Counted from the stretch's first letter, positions 9,091 through 19,340 are shown. The stretch is DNA of 64,000 bases from Sphingobacterium multivorum (GCF_900457465.1 NZ_UAUU01000002.1:372001-436000); one strand, 5' to 3'. The notes: generated from the sequence alone by a model not told the origin. Translations and numbers: made by a program.

Positions 9091-11781
9091 TTGTCTTTAA
9101 TTTTGAAGTCGTTAATCAACATTTTAACACTATTTATCATTCTTGCAATGAGCAATGCTAGCTTTGCTCAAAGTAATATTCCATTAAAACAGAACGGACT
9201 TCAACGTAAAGATCCTATTTCGGCGACCAATAAATCGCAAGATACGAGTAAATCGAAAACTGCAGATACGACCAAATCTGTAAACGATACAACCAAGAAA
9301 AAAGAAAGTGGCTTGCAGGCCGAGGTGAGTATTATTGCGGTTGACTCGCAGAAATCTGAAGTTGCCAAGAATATCAGTCACCTTTATCGCGGCGCAAAGG
9401 TAAAGTATCAAGATTTTGAACTTTCTGCCGATTACATCCGTCTTGACCGAAACAAGAAAAAGATTTTTGCTTCGGGGATCTATGATAAAAGTGGTAAATA
9501 TGTGGGGCGTCCGATCGTCATTATGGGAAATGGTGAATCACCGAAAACCGTAGATTCACTCTATTACGATTACGAAAAACAAGAGGGAAATACCTACGGT
9601 ATTATGACCGAAGTTGATGGTGGATTTATCCAGGCCAATATTGTGCGAAAGAATATCTACGACGAAATGTCGATATACAAGGGATTATATAGTACCTGTA
9701 ATCTACCCTATCCACATACCCATTTTGGCATTCATATCACCAAAGGAATTGTCACTAAAAACCAGATTATTTCCGGTCCGGCTTATCTTGTGGTGATGGG
9801 TGTACCTATGCCGGTGGCATTTCCATTTGCGTTTTTCCCAAAACCAGATAAAAGAGCATCTGGTTTTCTCTTCCCATCTTTTGGGGAAGATTATACCAGA
9901 GGATTCTCGATGCGGGATATCGGTTGGTATTTGGCCTTCAACGATTACTGGGACAGTGAGATTAGAGGTTCCTTGTATTCTAAAGGTTCATGGGAAGCGT
10001 CCATCAATACGCGCTATACCGTCAACTATAAATTTAACGGTGGTTTTAATATCCGTTATGCCAATACCAAAACGGGTATTGAAGGAACATCTAATTATGG
10101 CTCCAATAAGGATTTTAATGTCACTTGGAACCATACTCAACGCCAGGAAGCCAATCCAGGAACATCTTTCTCTGCAAGTGTTAACTTTGGTACAAGTTCT
10201 TTCTTTCAAAATACCGGAACCGGAAGTACACAAAACACCTATGAAAATCTTGCACGTAACCGTATGGGATCGTCCATCAGTTATGGAAAAGTATTTGCCG
10301 ATGGCAAGGTAAACCTCACGGCCAGCTTAACGCATAATCAGGATATGGCTACGCGCAGTATACAGATGAGTTTACCCAACATCAGCTTAAACGTATCCTC
10401 TTTCAATCCATTTGACAGCAAAGACCGTGTCGGTGAACAAAAATGGTATCAACGCATCAATGTCGGTTATAGTTTCCAAGCACAAAACTCGGTAAGCACC
10501 ATTGATACATTGTTATTTAAACCAGGGGGGTTCAAAAAATTCCAAAATGGTTTCCAACACAATATTCCAATCAGTTTATCACTCAATGCTTTTAAATATT
10601 TTCAGTTCAACACCAGTGTAAACTATACCGAGCGTTGGTATTTACAAAGTACACGACAAAGCATCGACAATACTGCCGCAGGTTATAAACAACGTATCGA
10701 TACCGTTCAGGGATTCAATCGGGCATACGATTACTCTGTTTCGACCGGACTTTCGACCAAGGTTTATGGATATTACTATCCGAAAATCGGTAAGCTTCAG
10801 GAGCTCAGACACGTCGTTACACCGTCGATCAACCTGAACTATAGACCCGATTTTTCGGATCCAAGATATGGTTTCTATCAGCATTATAACGATCAATATG
10901 GAAACAGAAATGTATACTCAATCTTTAGTCAGGGTGTCTACGGATCTCCTTCTGCAGGAAAATCTGCAGGGATAGGTTTTTCCATTGACAATAACATCGA
11001 AGCAAAGGTCAAAAGTAAATCCGACACCACAGATGGTGGCTTAAAGAAAATCCCAATTCTTCAAGGTTTGACGTTCAGCGGAAATTACAACTTTGTGGCC
11101 GACTCGCTAAAGTTGTCCCCAATTACATTCTCTGGCCGTACAGCTTTTTTCGACCAAAAGATGAATGTAAACTTCAACGGTACATTTGATCCTTATTCGG
11201 TCAACGAAAATGGTGTCCGTGTCAATCGCTACGCCATTAAAGACGGTAGCCTTGCGCGCCTGACAAACTTTGGTCTTTCCTTTGACTATAGTCTGAATCC
11301 TAAGGCTGCGAAATCACGTAATAACAATATTGATTCTTTAAGAAAAGAAATGACAGGAGCGGGTATGACTCCCGAACAGGCACAAGCCTTAGCTCGAATC
11401 AGCTCAGATCCAAACGCATTTGTGGACTTTAACATCCCATGGAACCTTGCGGCATCGTTCAGTTTCACTATGGCAAAATCGTTCAACTCCAGTACACGAA
11501 GAATGCAGAGCCAGATCACAAGCACATTGAATTTACATGGCGACTTCAGTGTTACGCCAAAATGGAAAGTCACCTTTCAATCGGGGTACGATTTCAAACA
11601 GAAGGAAGTGGTCATGACCTCTTTCAATATCTATCGCGATCTGCATTGTTGGGATATGTCATTTGGCTGGATGCCTTTTGGGCGGTTCCGAAGCTACAAC
11701 GTCACCATTCGTGCCAAGGCATCGATCTTACAAGATCTTAAGCTCACAAAAAGAGCCAGTTCAGGAGGCAGTTATTTTTAA
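9091..11781 (+). CDS. LptD-like outer membrane LPS assembly protein
   Basis: An 896-residue outer membrane protein. A signal peptide ends at SNASFAQ. A low-complexity Thr/Lys/Ser stretch (about 35-75) leads to an OstA-like N-terminal domain (about 85-200, with YRGAKVKYQDFELSADYI). The C-terminal beta-barrel carries the LRHVVTPSINLNY motif typical of LptD-like proteins of Bacteroidota. It should place lipopolysaccharide in the outer leaflet. No ATG fits before the signal peptide: the start is TTG at 9091 or TTG at 9103, the latter giving a tighter signal peptide beginning MKSLIN. The stop codon sits inside the terminator stem. Confidence 0.9.
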   Translation: MSLILKSLINILTLFIILAMSNASFAQSNIPLKQNGLQRKDPISATNKSQDTSKSKTADTTKSVNDTTKKKESGLQAEVSIIAVDSQKSEVAKNISHLYRGAKVKYQDFELSADYIRLDRNKKKIFASGIYDKSGKYVGRPIVIMGNGESPKTVDSLYYDYEKQEGNTYGIMTEVDGGFIQANIVRKNIYDEMSIYKGLYSTCNLPYPHTHFGIHITKGIVTKNQIISGPAYLVVMGVPMPVAFPFAFFPKPDKRASGFLFPSFGEDYTRGFSMRDIGWYLAFNDYWDSEIRGSLYSKGSWEASINTRYTVNYKFNGGFNIRYANTKTGIEGTSNYGSNKDFNVTWNHTQRQEANPGTSFSASVNFGTSSFFQNTGTGSTQNTYENLARNRMGSSISYGKVFADGKVNLTASLTHNQDMATRSIQMSLPNISLNVSSFNPFDSKDRVGEQKWYQRINVGYSFQAQNSVSTIDTLLFKPGGFKKFQNGFQHNIPISLSLNAFKYFQFNTSVNYTERWYLQSTRQSIDNTAAGYKQRIDTVQGFNRAYDYSVSTGLSTKVYGYYYPKIGKLQELRHVVTPSINLNYRPDFSDPRYGFYQHYNDQYGNRNVYSIFSQGVYGSPSAGKSAGIGFSIDNNIEAKVKSKSDTTDGGLKKIPILQGLTFSGNYNFVADSLKLSPITFSGRTAFFDQKMNVNFNGTFDPYSVNENGVRVNRYAIKDGSLARLTNFGLSFDYSLNPKAAKSRNNNIDSLRKEMTGAGMTPEQAQALARISSDPNAFVDFNIPWNLAASFSFTMAKSFNSSTRRMQSQITSTLNLHGDFSVTPKWKVTFQSGYDFKQKEVVMTSFNIYRDLHCWDMSFGWMPFGRFRSYNVTIRAKASILQDLKLTKRASSGGSYF

Positions 11782-11799
11782 AATAACTGCTTTTTTTTT
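11768..11799 (+). terminator. intrinsic terminator overlapping the LptD-like stop codon
   Basis: A perfect ten-base stem (11768-11777 with 11781-11790) with a three-base loop is followed by nine T's. The TAA stop lies in the loop and right arm, so the last codons of the gene form the left arm. Confidence 0.85.
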
Positions 11800-12057
11800 G
11801 AAATGTTATATTCATATTGGCCAAAAAGAATTTTCAGTTTCTTTTCAAAAAACTTCTTCCATCAAATACATCTTAAACATTTCGTTGAGTCGCAATTTTA
11901 TGTAAGTTTATATACTGAATCTTCTGGGATTGAATTTTCATTTTTTAGGCGCCAGCGTATGGACATTTTAACACCAGAAGATTGAGAAAATCAAACACGA
12001 TACATACCCACATATGTATTTTTCACCGTAGGGATGTGTCGCATAATTATTTTAAAG
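11800..12057. other. gene-free stretch before cinA
   Basis: No gene is apparent. A ten-base perfect inverted repeat (AATCTTCTGG at 11918-11927, CCAGAAGATT at 11974-11983) with a 46-base spacer is the only structure I see; its role is unknown. Confidence 0.3.
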
Positions 12058-13317
12058 ATGAAAGCAGAGATTATTACCATAGGCGATGAGATTCTCATCG
12101 GTCAGATTATTGATACCAATTCAGGCTGGATTGCCAAACAACTGCTCCAATTCGAAGTCGATATCGTTCAAATGACATCGATCCCTGATACTGAAGAGGC
12201 TATTTCAACGACATTGAAAGAGGCTTCAACGCGGGCAGATCTTATTTTAATCACTGGAGGCCTGGGCCCGACGAAAGATGATGTGACAAAAAAAACCGCC
12301 GCAGCATATTTTGGAACCACCTTGATCCGCGATGAGCATGTACTTCGGCATGTGACCAACATATTTGAATCGCGCAATCTAAAAATGCTCGACATCAATC
12401 TACAGCAGGCCGATGTTTTAGCAAATTGTGAGGTCCTATTTAACGACTATGGAACCGCGCCCGGCATGCTGGTCCATCAGGACCAAAAGAAGTTTATTTT
12501 TATGCCTGGCGTGCCCTTTGAGATGAAATTTCTGATGGAAAAACATGTGCTGCCCCTATTAGCCAAACAGGATCCTGACTTATTTATCTGTCACGAGACC
12601 ATTTTGGTTGGCGGAATCGGAGAATCATATTTGGCAGAAGAAATAAAGGATATCGAAGCAGAACTTCCTTCCAGCATAAAATTGGCCTATCTACCAACCT
12701 TGGCCTTTATCCGATTGAGACTCTCTGGAAAAAGCAGGAATAAATCTGACATTATGCTCCAGGTTGCCCTTTTTAAAACAAAGCTACTCCATCGTTTACA
12801 ACACCATGTCATCGCGGACTATGACACAAGCATCGAGCCCTATCTGATTAAAGAGCTTGGCCGCCGAGGTGCTACATTGACTACTGCAGAAAGTTGTACC
12901 GGGGGTAGCCTCGCCGCTTCAATAACCGCTGTAGCGGGAAGCAGCACGATATTCCTTGGTGGTACCATCCCCTACTCCAACGCGTTAAAACAACAATTGT
13001 TGAACGTCGAGGAAGAAACACTAATCCAATATGGAGCAGTAAGTGAGCAGACTGCTATCGAAATGGCTTCCGGTTCAAAAAAGGCATTTTCTTCCGACTA
13101 TGCTATTGCGACAACTGGAATAGCGGGACCAGGTGGTGGAACAGCTGAGAAACCAGTTGGCACTATTTGGGTGGCTGTTGCCGGGAAAAAAGAAATTTTA
13201 ACCAAGAAGTTTCAATTTGATAACGACAGACTGATCAACATCGAACGTACCCGTATGAATGCTTTATTACTTCTATGGAAGTTGCTTGTAAAAGAAAAAG
13301 AACAGGATACACAATAA
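12058..13317 (+). CDS. cinA: CinA family protein (competence/damage-inducible, NMN deamidase-type)
   Basis: A 419-residue cytoplasmic protein with the two-part CinA layout. The N-terminal MoaB/MoCF-like domain (about 1-170) shows GDEILIGQIIDTNS, TGGLGPTKDDVTK and MPGVPFEM. The C-terminal deamidase domain (about 255-415) shows TAESCTGG and TGIAGPGGG. CinA proteins act in NAD recycling, as ADP-ribose pyrophosphatase and NMN deamidase. An ATG 24 bases upstream in the same frame would add eight non-conserved residues; the start giving MKAEIITIGDE matches the family. The 276 bases before it hold no other gene. Confidence 0.93.
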   Translation: MKAEIITIGDEILIGQIIDTNSGWIAKQLLQFEVDIVQMTSIPDTEEAISTTLKEASTRADLILITGGLGPTKDDVTKKTAAAYFGTTLIRDEHVLRHVTNIFESRNLKMLDINLQQADVLANCEVLFNDYGTAPGMLVHQDQKKFIFMPGVPFEMKFLMEKHVLPLLAKQDPDLFICHETILVGGIGESYLAEEIKDIEAELPSSIKLAYLPTLAFIRLRLSGKSRNKSDIMLQVALFKTKLLHRLQHHVIADYDTSIEPYLIKELGRRGATLTTAESCTGGSLAASITAVAGSSTIFLGGTIPYSNALKQQLLNVEEETLIQYGAVSEQTAIEMASGSKKAFSSDYAIATTGIAGPGGGTAEKPVGTIWVAVAGKKEILTKKFQFDNDRLINIERTRMNALLLLWKLLVKEKEQDTQ

Positions 13318-13370
13318 AGTAAAATAATATTTCAAAAAACACGTTATTTAAGGAATAATATTTTAAATTG

Positions 13371-13401
13371 TTGAAAGTAAACCACAATTTATTTAACTTC
13401 G
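13371..13401 (+). promoter_or_regulatory. promoter of the E2 gene
   Basis: TTG at 13371-13373 and TAACTTCG at 13394-13401 (one mismatch to TAnnTTTG) are 20 bases apart. The start codon follows 28 bases later. Confidence 0.5.
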
Positions 13402-13429
13402 TTTTTCTATAACGAGATTGCTAAAAAAT

Positions 13430-14791
13430 ATGGCTTTATATAAACTCTTGCTCCCAAAAATGGGAGAAAGTGTATCCGAGGCAACAATCACAAAATGGTT
13501 AAAACAACCTGGTGACCTGATTGAGGAAGATGACACTTTATTGGAAATTGCAACTGACAAAGTTGATTCAGAGGTACCTTCCCCTGTAAAAGGTGTTTTA
13601 AAAGAGCATTGCTATACCGTAGACCAGACTGTCCAAGTTGGTGAAGTCGTTGCAATTATAGAAATTGAAGGCGAAAATGAAGAACCTGCGATTCAAGCAC
13701 AAGAAAATATCGCTCTTTCAGCGGCAACTCCCGAAGAGATCATAGCATTGAACATCCCAGGTGTAGACCAGCTGCCCAATGTAACAGCTGAAATTCCATC
13801 TTCTTCATACGAAAATACCCTTCGCTTCTATTCACCTTTAGTGAAAAATATAGCACGTCACGAAGGATTGTCCCAGGATGAACTTGACCGTATCCAGGGT
13901 ACCGGAGCAGAGGGAAGAGTGACTAAGGAAGATATTTTAACGTATGTATCGCATCGGGATTCCTCCTCAAAATTGACAAAAGCCATTCCGGAAGAGCACA
14001 CGAACACTAGCACGGGCATGGGTACGGATTCTCCAAAAATAACCTCCGCCGCTCCGTCGCATGTTCACACCGTTGCCAATGGCAGTGATGAAATCATTGA
14101 AATGGACCGTATGCGGAGATTGATAGCAGACCATATGGTCAAAAGCGTACAGACCTCTCCCCATGTATGTTCTTTTGTTGAGGCAGATGTCACCAATTTA
14201 GTTTTGTGGCGCAATAAAGTTAAAGATGCCTATAAAAAACGCGAAGGAGAAAACATCACGTTTACCCCTTTGTTTATCGAGGCTATTAGCAAGGCGCTCA
14301 AAGATTTTCCATTGGTCAATATATCGATCGACGGTTACAATATCATCAAGAAGAAAAACATCAATATTGGTATGGCTGCAGCATTGCCTAATGGCAATCT
14401 CATCGTTCCGGTCATCAAAAATGCTGACCAATTAAGCTTAGTCGGGTTGAGTAAAAGTGTCAACGACCTCGCACAACGGTCACGGGCGAATAAATTGAAG
14501 CCTGACGATACCCAAGATGGTACATTTACATTCACCAATATCGGCGCTTTCGGTAATATTATGGGAACGCCTATCATTAACCAACCGCAAGCTGCAATCT
14601 TGGCTGTCGGTACCATTACGAAAAAACCAGCGGTTATAGAAACAGAGTATGGCGATATGATTGGTATTAGACATATGATGTATCTGTCACTCTCTTACGA
14701 TCACCGTGCAATCGATGGTGCTCTCGGAGGTACTTTCTTAAAACGTGTGGCCGACTACCTGGAAAACTGGGATAGCAATAGAGTAATCTAA
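13430..14791 (+). CDS. dihydrolipoamide acyltransferase (E2 of a 2-oxo acid dehydrogenase complex)
   Basis: A 453-residue E2 with three standard parts. The lipoyl domain (about 1-76) has the lipoylated lysine K44 in ATDKVDSEV. The peripheral subunit-binding domain (about 135-175) reads SPLVKNIARHEGL and GRVTKEDIL. The acyltransferase domain (about 220-450) ends in the active-site motif SYDHRAIDG with H425. It passes acyl groups to CoA in the cytoplasm. The single lipoyl domain and general sequence fit a branched-chain or pyruvate-type E2; I cannot decide which, because E1 and E3 genes are not adjacent. The ATG start is preferred over an upstream TTG in frame. Confidence 0.92.
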   Translation: MALYKLLLPKMGESVSEATITKWLKQPGDLIEEDDTLLEIATDKVDSEVPSPVKGVLKEHCYTVDQTVQVGEVVAIIEIEGENEEPAIQAQENIALSAATPEEIIALNIPGVDQLPNVTAEIPSSSYENTLRFYSPLVKNIARHEGLSQDELDRIQGTGAEGRVTKEDILTYVSHRDSSSKLTKAIPEEHTNTSTGMGTDSPKITSAAPSHVHTVANGSDEIIEMDRMRRLIADHMVKSVQTSPHVCSFVEADVTNLVLWRNKVKDAYKKREGENITFTPLFIEAISKALKDFPLVNISIDGYNIIKKKNINIGMAAALPNGNLIVPVIKNADQLSLVGLSKSVNDLAQRSRANKLKPDDTQDGTFTFTNIGAFGNIMGTPIINQPQAAILAVGTITKKPAVIETEYGDMIGIRHMMYLSLSYDHRAIDGALGGTFLKRVADYLENWDSNRVI

Positions 14792-14801
14792 CAATCAGAA
14801 T

Positions 14802-14832
14802 AAAAAAACGGCTCTTAACAGAGCCGTTTTTT
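14802..14832. terminator. bidirectional terminator between E2 and MATE genes
   Basis: CGGCTCT and AGAGCCG form a perfect stem with an A-run before and a T-run after, placed between two convergent genes. Confidence 0.85.
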
Positions 14833-14854
14833 GTTATTTAGTATATACGTTTTG

Positions 14855-16231
14855 TTACTTAAACATACTTTGTTCGAACTGTATTTTTTTCTTCTTAATC
14901 ACCAATTGAAACCGCAGGTACAGTAAAAGCGAAGAGCTTAGCAGGCCCAGCGTTAACCCATACCAAATCCCCTTGATACCCCAGTTAAACACAACGCCCA
15001 TGAGATAGCCGCTTGGTAGCCCAATAATCCAATAAGCGATAAATGTGATTAGGGTTGGTATATTCACATCCCCCATCCCACGTAAGACTCCCAGACCGAC
15101 AACTTGCGTACCATCAAACAATTGGAAAAGGCCCGCAATAATCAACAGCTGAGAAGCAATAATCACCACGGCATGATCTGAGGTAAAGATATAAGGCAAA
15201 TAATCATTCAATAGCGCGAACAAAGACGCCGTAATCACCATAAAGATCAACACCAATTGATACGACGTGATGGCAAATCGTTCGAGACGAAAAAGATTTC
15301 GATTACCATAACTATTCCCCACCTTGATTGTTGCAGCAGCAGCAATACCACTCGCCATCATATACGTCATCGCGGCCAGCTGTATGGCTACTTGATGAGA
15401 AGCTTGCGCTGTCGCACTTATGGTACCCGCTAATAAGGATGCCCCTGCAAAAGCCCCAATTTCAAAGACATATTGCATAGCCACGGGTGCCCCGATCCGT
15501 ACGATCTTCAACAATCGCTCCCGATCGACCAATGTCACTTTAAAGTATTGAATATATCCTTTAAATTTCTGCGATCGCAAGACATAGGTCATCATCACAG
15601 ACATCATTAACACACGGTCGATCAATGTACTGTATCCGACTCCCTTGACCCCCATTGGGCTGATGCCAAACATCCCTTTGACAAAGATGATCGCCAAAAT
15701 AATGTTCAGTACATTCCCCCAAATAGTTACATTCATCGCTTGCTTAGTAAACCCCAGGCCTTCAGCAAATTGCTTAAAGGTGCTAAATACCATTAATGGA
15801 AGCATCGATAAACTCAGAATAAGCAAATAAGGCTTTGCCTCCTTCACCACAGCCGGATCTTGGTTGAGGTGATCGATCGCCAACATTGAACCAAAATAGA
15901 CCAATGCGAATAACAAGAGTCCTGCAATAATATTTAACCAAAAGCTATTAGACAACAAAATGGCACATTCTTTTTTATTATCACGACCATTCTCCTGCGC
16001 AATCAACGGCGTGATGCCATACGCTATCCCCAAACCAATGACCATAACAACCATAAAAACAGCATGTACCAACGAAACTGCCGCCAATGGAATGGTTCCT
16101 GCAAAATGTCCAACAATCACACTATCTGCGGTATGCACCAGCGTATGTCCCAATTGTGAGATCACCACTGGCCCCGCCAATACCATCGTACTTTTGTAAT
16201 ACGGTTTAAATGTTTTAAATTTTCCCAACAT
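14855..16231 (-). CDS. MATE family efflux transporter
   Basis: A 458-residue integral membrane protein with about twelve hydrophobic segments in two similar halves. The N-terminal part reads LAGPVVISQLGHTLVHTADSVIVG, the typical first helices of MATE (NorM/DinF-like) exporters, which use sodium or proton gradients to expel cationic drugs. The ATG at 16231 is chosen over a TTG fifteen bases upstream. It stands alone, convergent with the E2 gene, so the substrate cannot be guessed from context. Confidence 0.9.
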   Translation of the reverse strand: MLGKFKTFKPYYKSTMVLAGPVVISQLGHTLVHTADSVIVGHFAGTIPLAAVSLVHAVFMVVMVIGLGIAYGITPLIAQENGRDNKKECAILLSNSFWLNIIAGLLLFALVYFGSMLAIDHLNQDPAVVKEAKPYLLILSLSMLPLMVFSTFKQFAEGLGFTKQAMNVTIWGNVLNIILAIIFVKGMFGISPMGVKGVGYSTLIDRVLMMSVMMTYVLRSQKFKGYIQYFKVTLVDRERLLKIVRIGAPVAMQYVFEIGAFAGASLLAGTISATAQASHQVAIQLAAMTYMMASGIAAAATIKVGNSYGNRNLFRLERFAITSYQLVLIFMVITASLFALLNDYLPYIFTSDHAVVIIASQLLIIAGLFQLFDGTQVVGLGVLRGMGDVNIPTLITFIAYWIIGLPSGYLMGVVFNWGIKGIWYGLTLGLLSSSLLLYLRFQLVIKKKKIQFEQSMFK

Positions 16232-16472
16232 AATCGATTTCCCCAAAAAATAGCCACAAAAATACGAAGATATTTCCGCCCTATCGTCATATTAAAAAAT
16301 ATTTAGCAAAAATATAACAATTTACACCCATCAAATAACCGCACTTTGTTAAGTAATTTTTATGTTTCAAATACCTTAAAATTATCTTAAATTTACTTTT
16401 GGGTCTAAGAACTATAGAAATATAAATGTACCTTAGCATCTAGTTAGTAATCAAAAGAAGAGGAAAAAGAGT

Positions 16473-16994
16473 ATGTACAATCCAGTAATAGCATTTCTAA
16501 ACATCGGAACACAAGAGATGATCTTAATTGTGTTTGCAATCTTGTTACTTTTTGGAGGCAAAAAACTTCCTGAATTGGCGAGAGGTTTAGGAAGAGGAAT
16601 ACGTGAGTTCAAAGATGCATCAGAAGGTATCAAACGTGAAATTTCAGATCAGATCAATAATTTCGAGAAAGACATAGACGTTAAAACAGAAGTAAAAGAA
16701 GAAGTTGTTCCTAATGATGTTCGTTTGGCTGAAGAGCAGGCTCAAGCAGCACACGAAGAAGGGGCTAAGCCCCAGGAAGCCGTAGAAGGTTCAGAAACAG
16801 ATCAACCAAAGAAAAAATATGAATTCACAACACCTGCCGGTGTCGTCGAGCATAACCCACATAAACAACCCGATTATGGCGAAGAGCCATCTCACATCAC
16901 GTACGGGTATAACGATCATTTTGCTGAAACGAAAAACAACGAGGTAGAAGATAAAAAAGTTCCTGAGCAGGACAATACCAGTAAACCTGCTTAA
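16473..16994 (+). CDS. tatA: twin-arginine translocase subunit TatA/TatE
   Basis: A 173-residue TatA-type protein. A short N-terminus leads to one membrane helix (about 14-31), the hinge FGGKKLPELARGLG and an amphipathic helix (FKDASEGIKREI), all standard for TatA/E. TatA forms the export pore for folded proteins. The remaining roughly 110 residues are an unusually long, hydrophilic, Glu/Lys/Pro-rich tail without recognisable domain. No tatC is next to it; tex follows after a hairpin. Confidence 0.9.
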   Translation: MYNPVIAFLNIGTQEMILIVFAILLLFGGKKLPELARGLGRGIREFKDASEGIKREISDQINNFEKDIDVKTEVKEEVVPNDVRLAEEQAQAAHEEGAKPQEAVEGSETDQPKKKYEFTTPAGVVEHNPHKQPDYGEEPSHITYGYNDHFAETKNNEVEDKKVPEQDNTSKPA

Positions 16995-17028
16995 TTTTAC
17001 TACTTTAGTTTATAATTAGATATACTTA

Positions 17029-17064
17029 GAGCTGTTGAATCACCATTCAACAGCTCTACTTTTT
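17029..17064 (+). terminator. hairpin terminator after tatA
   Basis: A perfect twelve-base stem (17029-17040 with 17045-17056) and four-base loop is followed by TACTTTTT. It ends 16 bases before the tex start and argues against a longer tex reading frame that begins inside it. Confidence 0.65.
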
Positions 17065-17079
17065 AAGATTAAACCGACA

Positions 17080-19317
17080 ATGAGCTTATCAACACACGAA
17101 ATTACCATTGCTAATGAGCTTTCTATTAGCGAAAAACAAGTTCGCACGACTATAGCACTATTAGACGAAGGTGCTACCGTTCCGTTTATCTCACGCTACC
17201 GTAAGGAAATGACGGGTAGTTTGGACGAAGTTCAAATCACCACGATCAGAGATCGTTTCCAGCAGCTGCGTGATTTAGATAAACGTAAAGAAGCTGTTCT
17301 TAAATCGATCAACGATCAGGGAAAATTGACACCGGAGCTTGAGCAGCAGCTTTTGGGTGCCGAAACCATGGCCAGTCTCGAAGATATCTATTTGCCTTAC
17401 AAACCCAAGCGTAAAACTCGCGCCAGTGTGGCACGTGAAAAAGGTCTGCAACCTTTAGCGGATCTCATTTTAGCACAAGAAATAGGAGATTTCCTCCCCC
17501 TTGCCGACAGTTTAATAGATGAAGAAAAAGGCGTTAAGAATACAGAGGAGGCACTAGCAGGTGCCCGCGATATCATCGCAGAGATCATTGCGGAAGATGC
17601 GACAGTGAGAGCCAAAGCGAGAGCGATATTCCTCGAAAAAAGCACATTTGTTTCACGGGTAGTTCCTGGAAAGGAAGAAGCTGCACTAAAGTATAAAGAT
17701 TATTACGAATGGTCTGAACCGTTGAAAAATGCACCTTCACATCGTGTGCTGGCCATGCGCCGCGGAGAAAAAGAGGAATTACTCTATTTAGATATCGATA
17801 TCAATGAAGAAGAAATTCTACCAGGTATCGAATCCATCTATATTAAGGGTTCCAACGATGCCGCAACTCAGGTAAAACTCGCCTTGGTCGATAGCTACAA
17901 GCGGCTGTTAAAACCTTCTATGGAGACGGAAATTCGTGTATTGACACGTCAAAAAGCCGATGAAGAAGCCATCAAAGTTTTTGCCGACAATGTGCGTCAA
18001 CTACTTCTAGCCGCTCCACTAGGGCAGAAAAGGCTGCTCGCGATCGACCCAGGATTTCGTACAGGCTGTAAAACGGTTGTTCTGGACGAACAGGGACAGC
18101 TTAAAGAAAATACGGCCATCTTTCCGCATACAGGAGCCAATGGACTTGCAGAAGCAAAAAAAACAATTCAGTATCTAGTATCAAAATATGATATCCAAGC
18201 CATCGCAATCGGCAATGGGACCGCCGGTCGTGAAACGGAAGAATTTGTACGGAGACTCGGATTAAATAACGTTACCATCGTAATGGTCAATGAAAGTGGA
18301 GCCTCTATTTATTCGGCTTCCGAAACTGCCCGTGAAGAATTTCCAGATCAAGATGTTACGGTACGCGGCGCAGTATCTATTGGTAGACGGTTGATGGACC
18401 CATTGGCTGAACTGGTTAAGATCGATCCAAAATCGATCGGTGTCGGACAATATCAGCATGATGTAGATCAAAATAAACTCCAGACTTCATTGGATGATAC
18501 CGTCATCAGTTGCGTAAATGCTGTCGGTGTCGAATTGAATACGGCCTCCAAACAAATTTTATCCTACGTTTCCGGTCTTGGTCCATCCCTGGCACAACAG
18601 ATCATCAAATACCGGAATGAGAACGGTCCTTTTGCCTCCAGGCGCGAACTGAAAAAAGTTCCTCGCCTTGGCGATAAAGCCTTTGAACAAGCTGCAGGCT
18701 TTCTACGCATCCGCCATGCCGCAAACCCACTGGATTCGTCGGCGGTACACCCCGAGCGTTATGCATTGGTCGAACAAATGGCCAAAGACCTTGGCAAAAA
18801 AGTAGAAGATCTATTGACTGACGCTGACTTGCGAAAATCGATCCCTTTGAAAAACTATATCTCAGAGGAAGTTGGATTACCGACATTGAATGATATTCTC
18901 AATGAATTAGCGAAACCCGGATTAGATCCAAGGGAAAAGTTCGAACCATTCTCATTCACAGATGGCGTCAATACCATTGGGGATTTAAAAGTGGGCATGA
19001 AGCTGCCAGGAATCGTGACGAATATTACAAATTTCGGAGCCTTTGTTGATATTGGCGTACATCAAGATGGCTTGGTACATCTAAGCCAATTATCGAATCG
19101 CTATATATCGGACCCCCATGAAGTCGTCAAAGTACAGCAACACGTCATGGTAACAGTAACAGAAGTAGACGAAAAGCGTAGTCGTATCGCATTGTCAATG
19201 AAAACAGATGAAAAACCTGCGCTACCCAAAAACAAAAAAAATGAACCTAAAAAGCAGGCCGAGCCACAAACGGATATGGCCAGCAAGCTCGCTGCATTGG
19301 CGAGTAAGTTCAAATAG
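17080..19317 (+). CDS. tex: Tex family RNA-binding transcription accessory protein
   Basis: A 745-residue cytoplasmic protein with the complete Tex layout. The N-terminal helical region begins SLSTHEITIANELSI and contains VPFISRYRKE. A YqgF/RNase H-like domain follows (about 320-450, with LLAIDPGFRTGCKTVVLD), then helix-hairpin-helix motifs (about 495-560) and a C-terminal S1 RNA-binding domain (about 645-712, GIVTNITNFGAFVDIGVHQDGLVHLSQ). A Lys/Pro-rich linker precedes the last helix. Tex proteins bind nucleic acid and affect transcription. The start is placed after the tatA terminator; an upstream ATG at 17035 lies within that hairpin. Confidence 0.95.
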   Translation: MSLSTHEITIANELSISEKQVRTTIALLDEGATVPFISRYRKEMTGSLDEVQITTIRDRFQQLRDLDKRKEAVLKSINDQGKLTPELEQQLLGAETMASLEDIYLPYKPKRKTRASVAREKGLQPLADLILAQEIGDFLPLADSLIDEEKGVKNTEEALAGARDIIAEIIAEDATVRAKARAIFLEKSTFVSRVVPGKEEAALKYKDYYEWSEPLKNAPSHRVLAMRRGEKEELLYLDIDINEEEILPGIESIYIKGSNDAATQVKLALVDSYKRLLKPSMETEIRVLTRQKADEEAIKVFADNVRQLLLAAPLGQKRLLAIDPGFRTGCKTVVLDEQGQLKENTAIFPHTGANGLAEAKKTIQYLVSKYDIQAIAIGNGTAGRETEEFVRRLGLNNVTIVMVNESGASIYSASETAREEFPDQDVTVRGAVSIGRRLMDPLAELVKIDPKSIGVGQYQHDVDQNKLQTSLDDTVISCVNAVGVELNTASKQILSYVSGLGPSLAQQIIKYRNENGPFASRRELKKVPRLGDKAFEQAAGFLRIRHAANPLDSSAVHPERYALVEQMAKDLGKKVEDLLTDADLRKSIPLKNYISEEVGLPTLNDILNELAKPGLDPREKFEPFSFTDGVNTIGDLKVGMKLPGIVTNITNFGAFVDIGVHQDGLVHLSQLSNRYISDPHEVVKVQQHVMVTVTEVDEKRSRIALSMKTDEKPALPKNKKNEPKKQAEPQTDMASKLAALASKFK

Positions 19318-19340
19318 ATAGTTGTAACATCCTATCGAAA

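Noticed and set aside
11918..11983. Ten-base inverted repeat before cinA as an operator or riboswitch
   Set aside because: The 46-base spacer is long, there is no promoter match at either arm, and no known riboswitch core was recognised.
17035..17079. Earlier ATG for tex giving a 15-residue extension
   Set aside because: It lies inside a perfect hairpin that looks like the tatA terminator, and the extension is not part of the family's conserved N-terminus.
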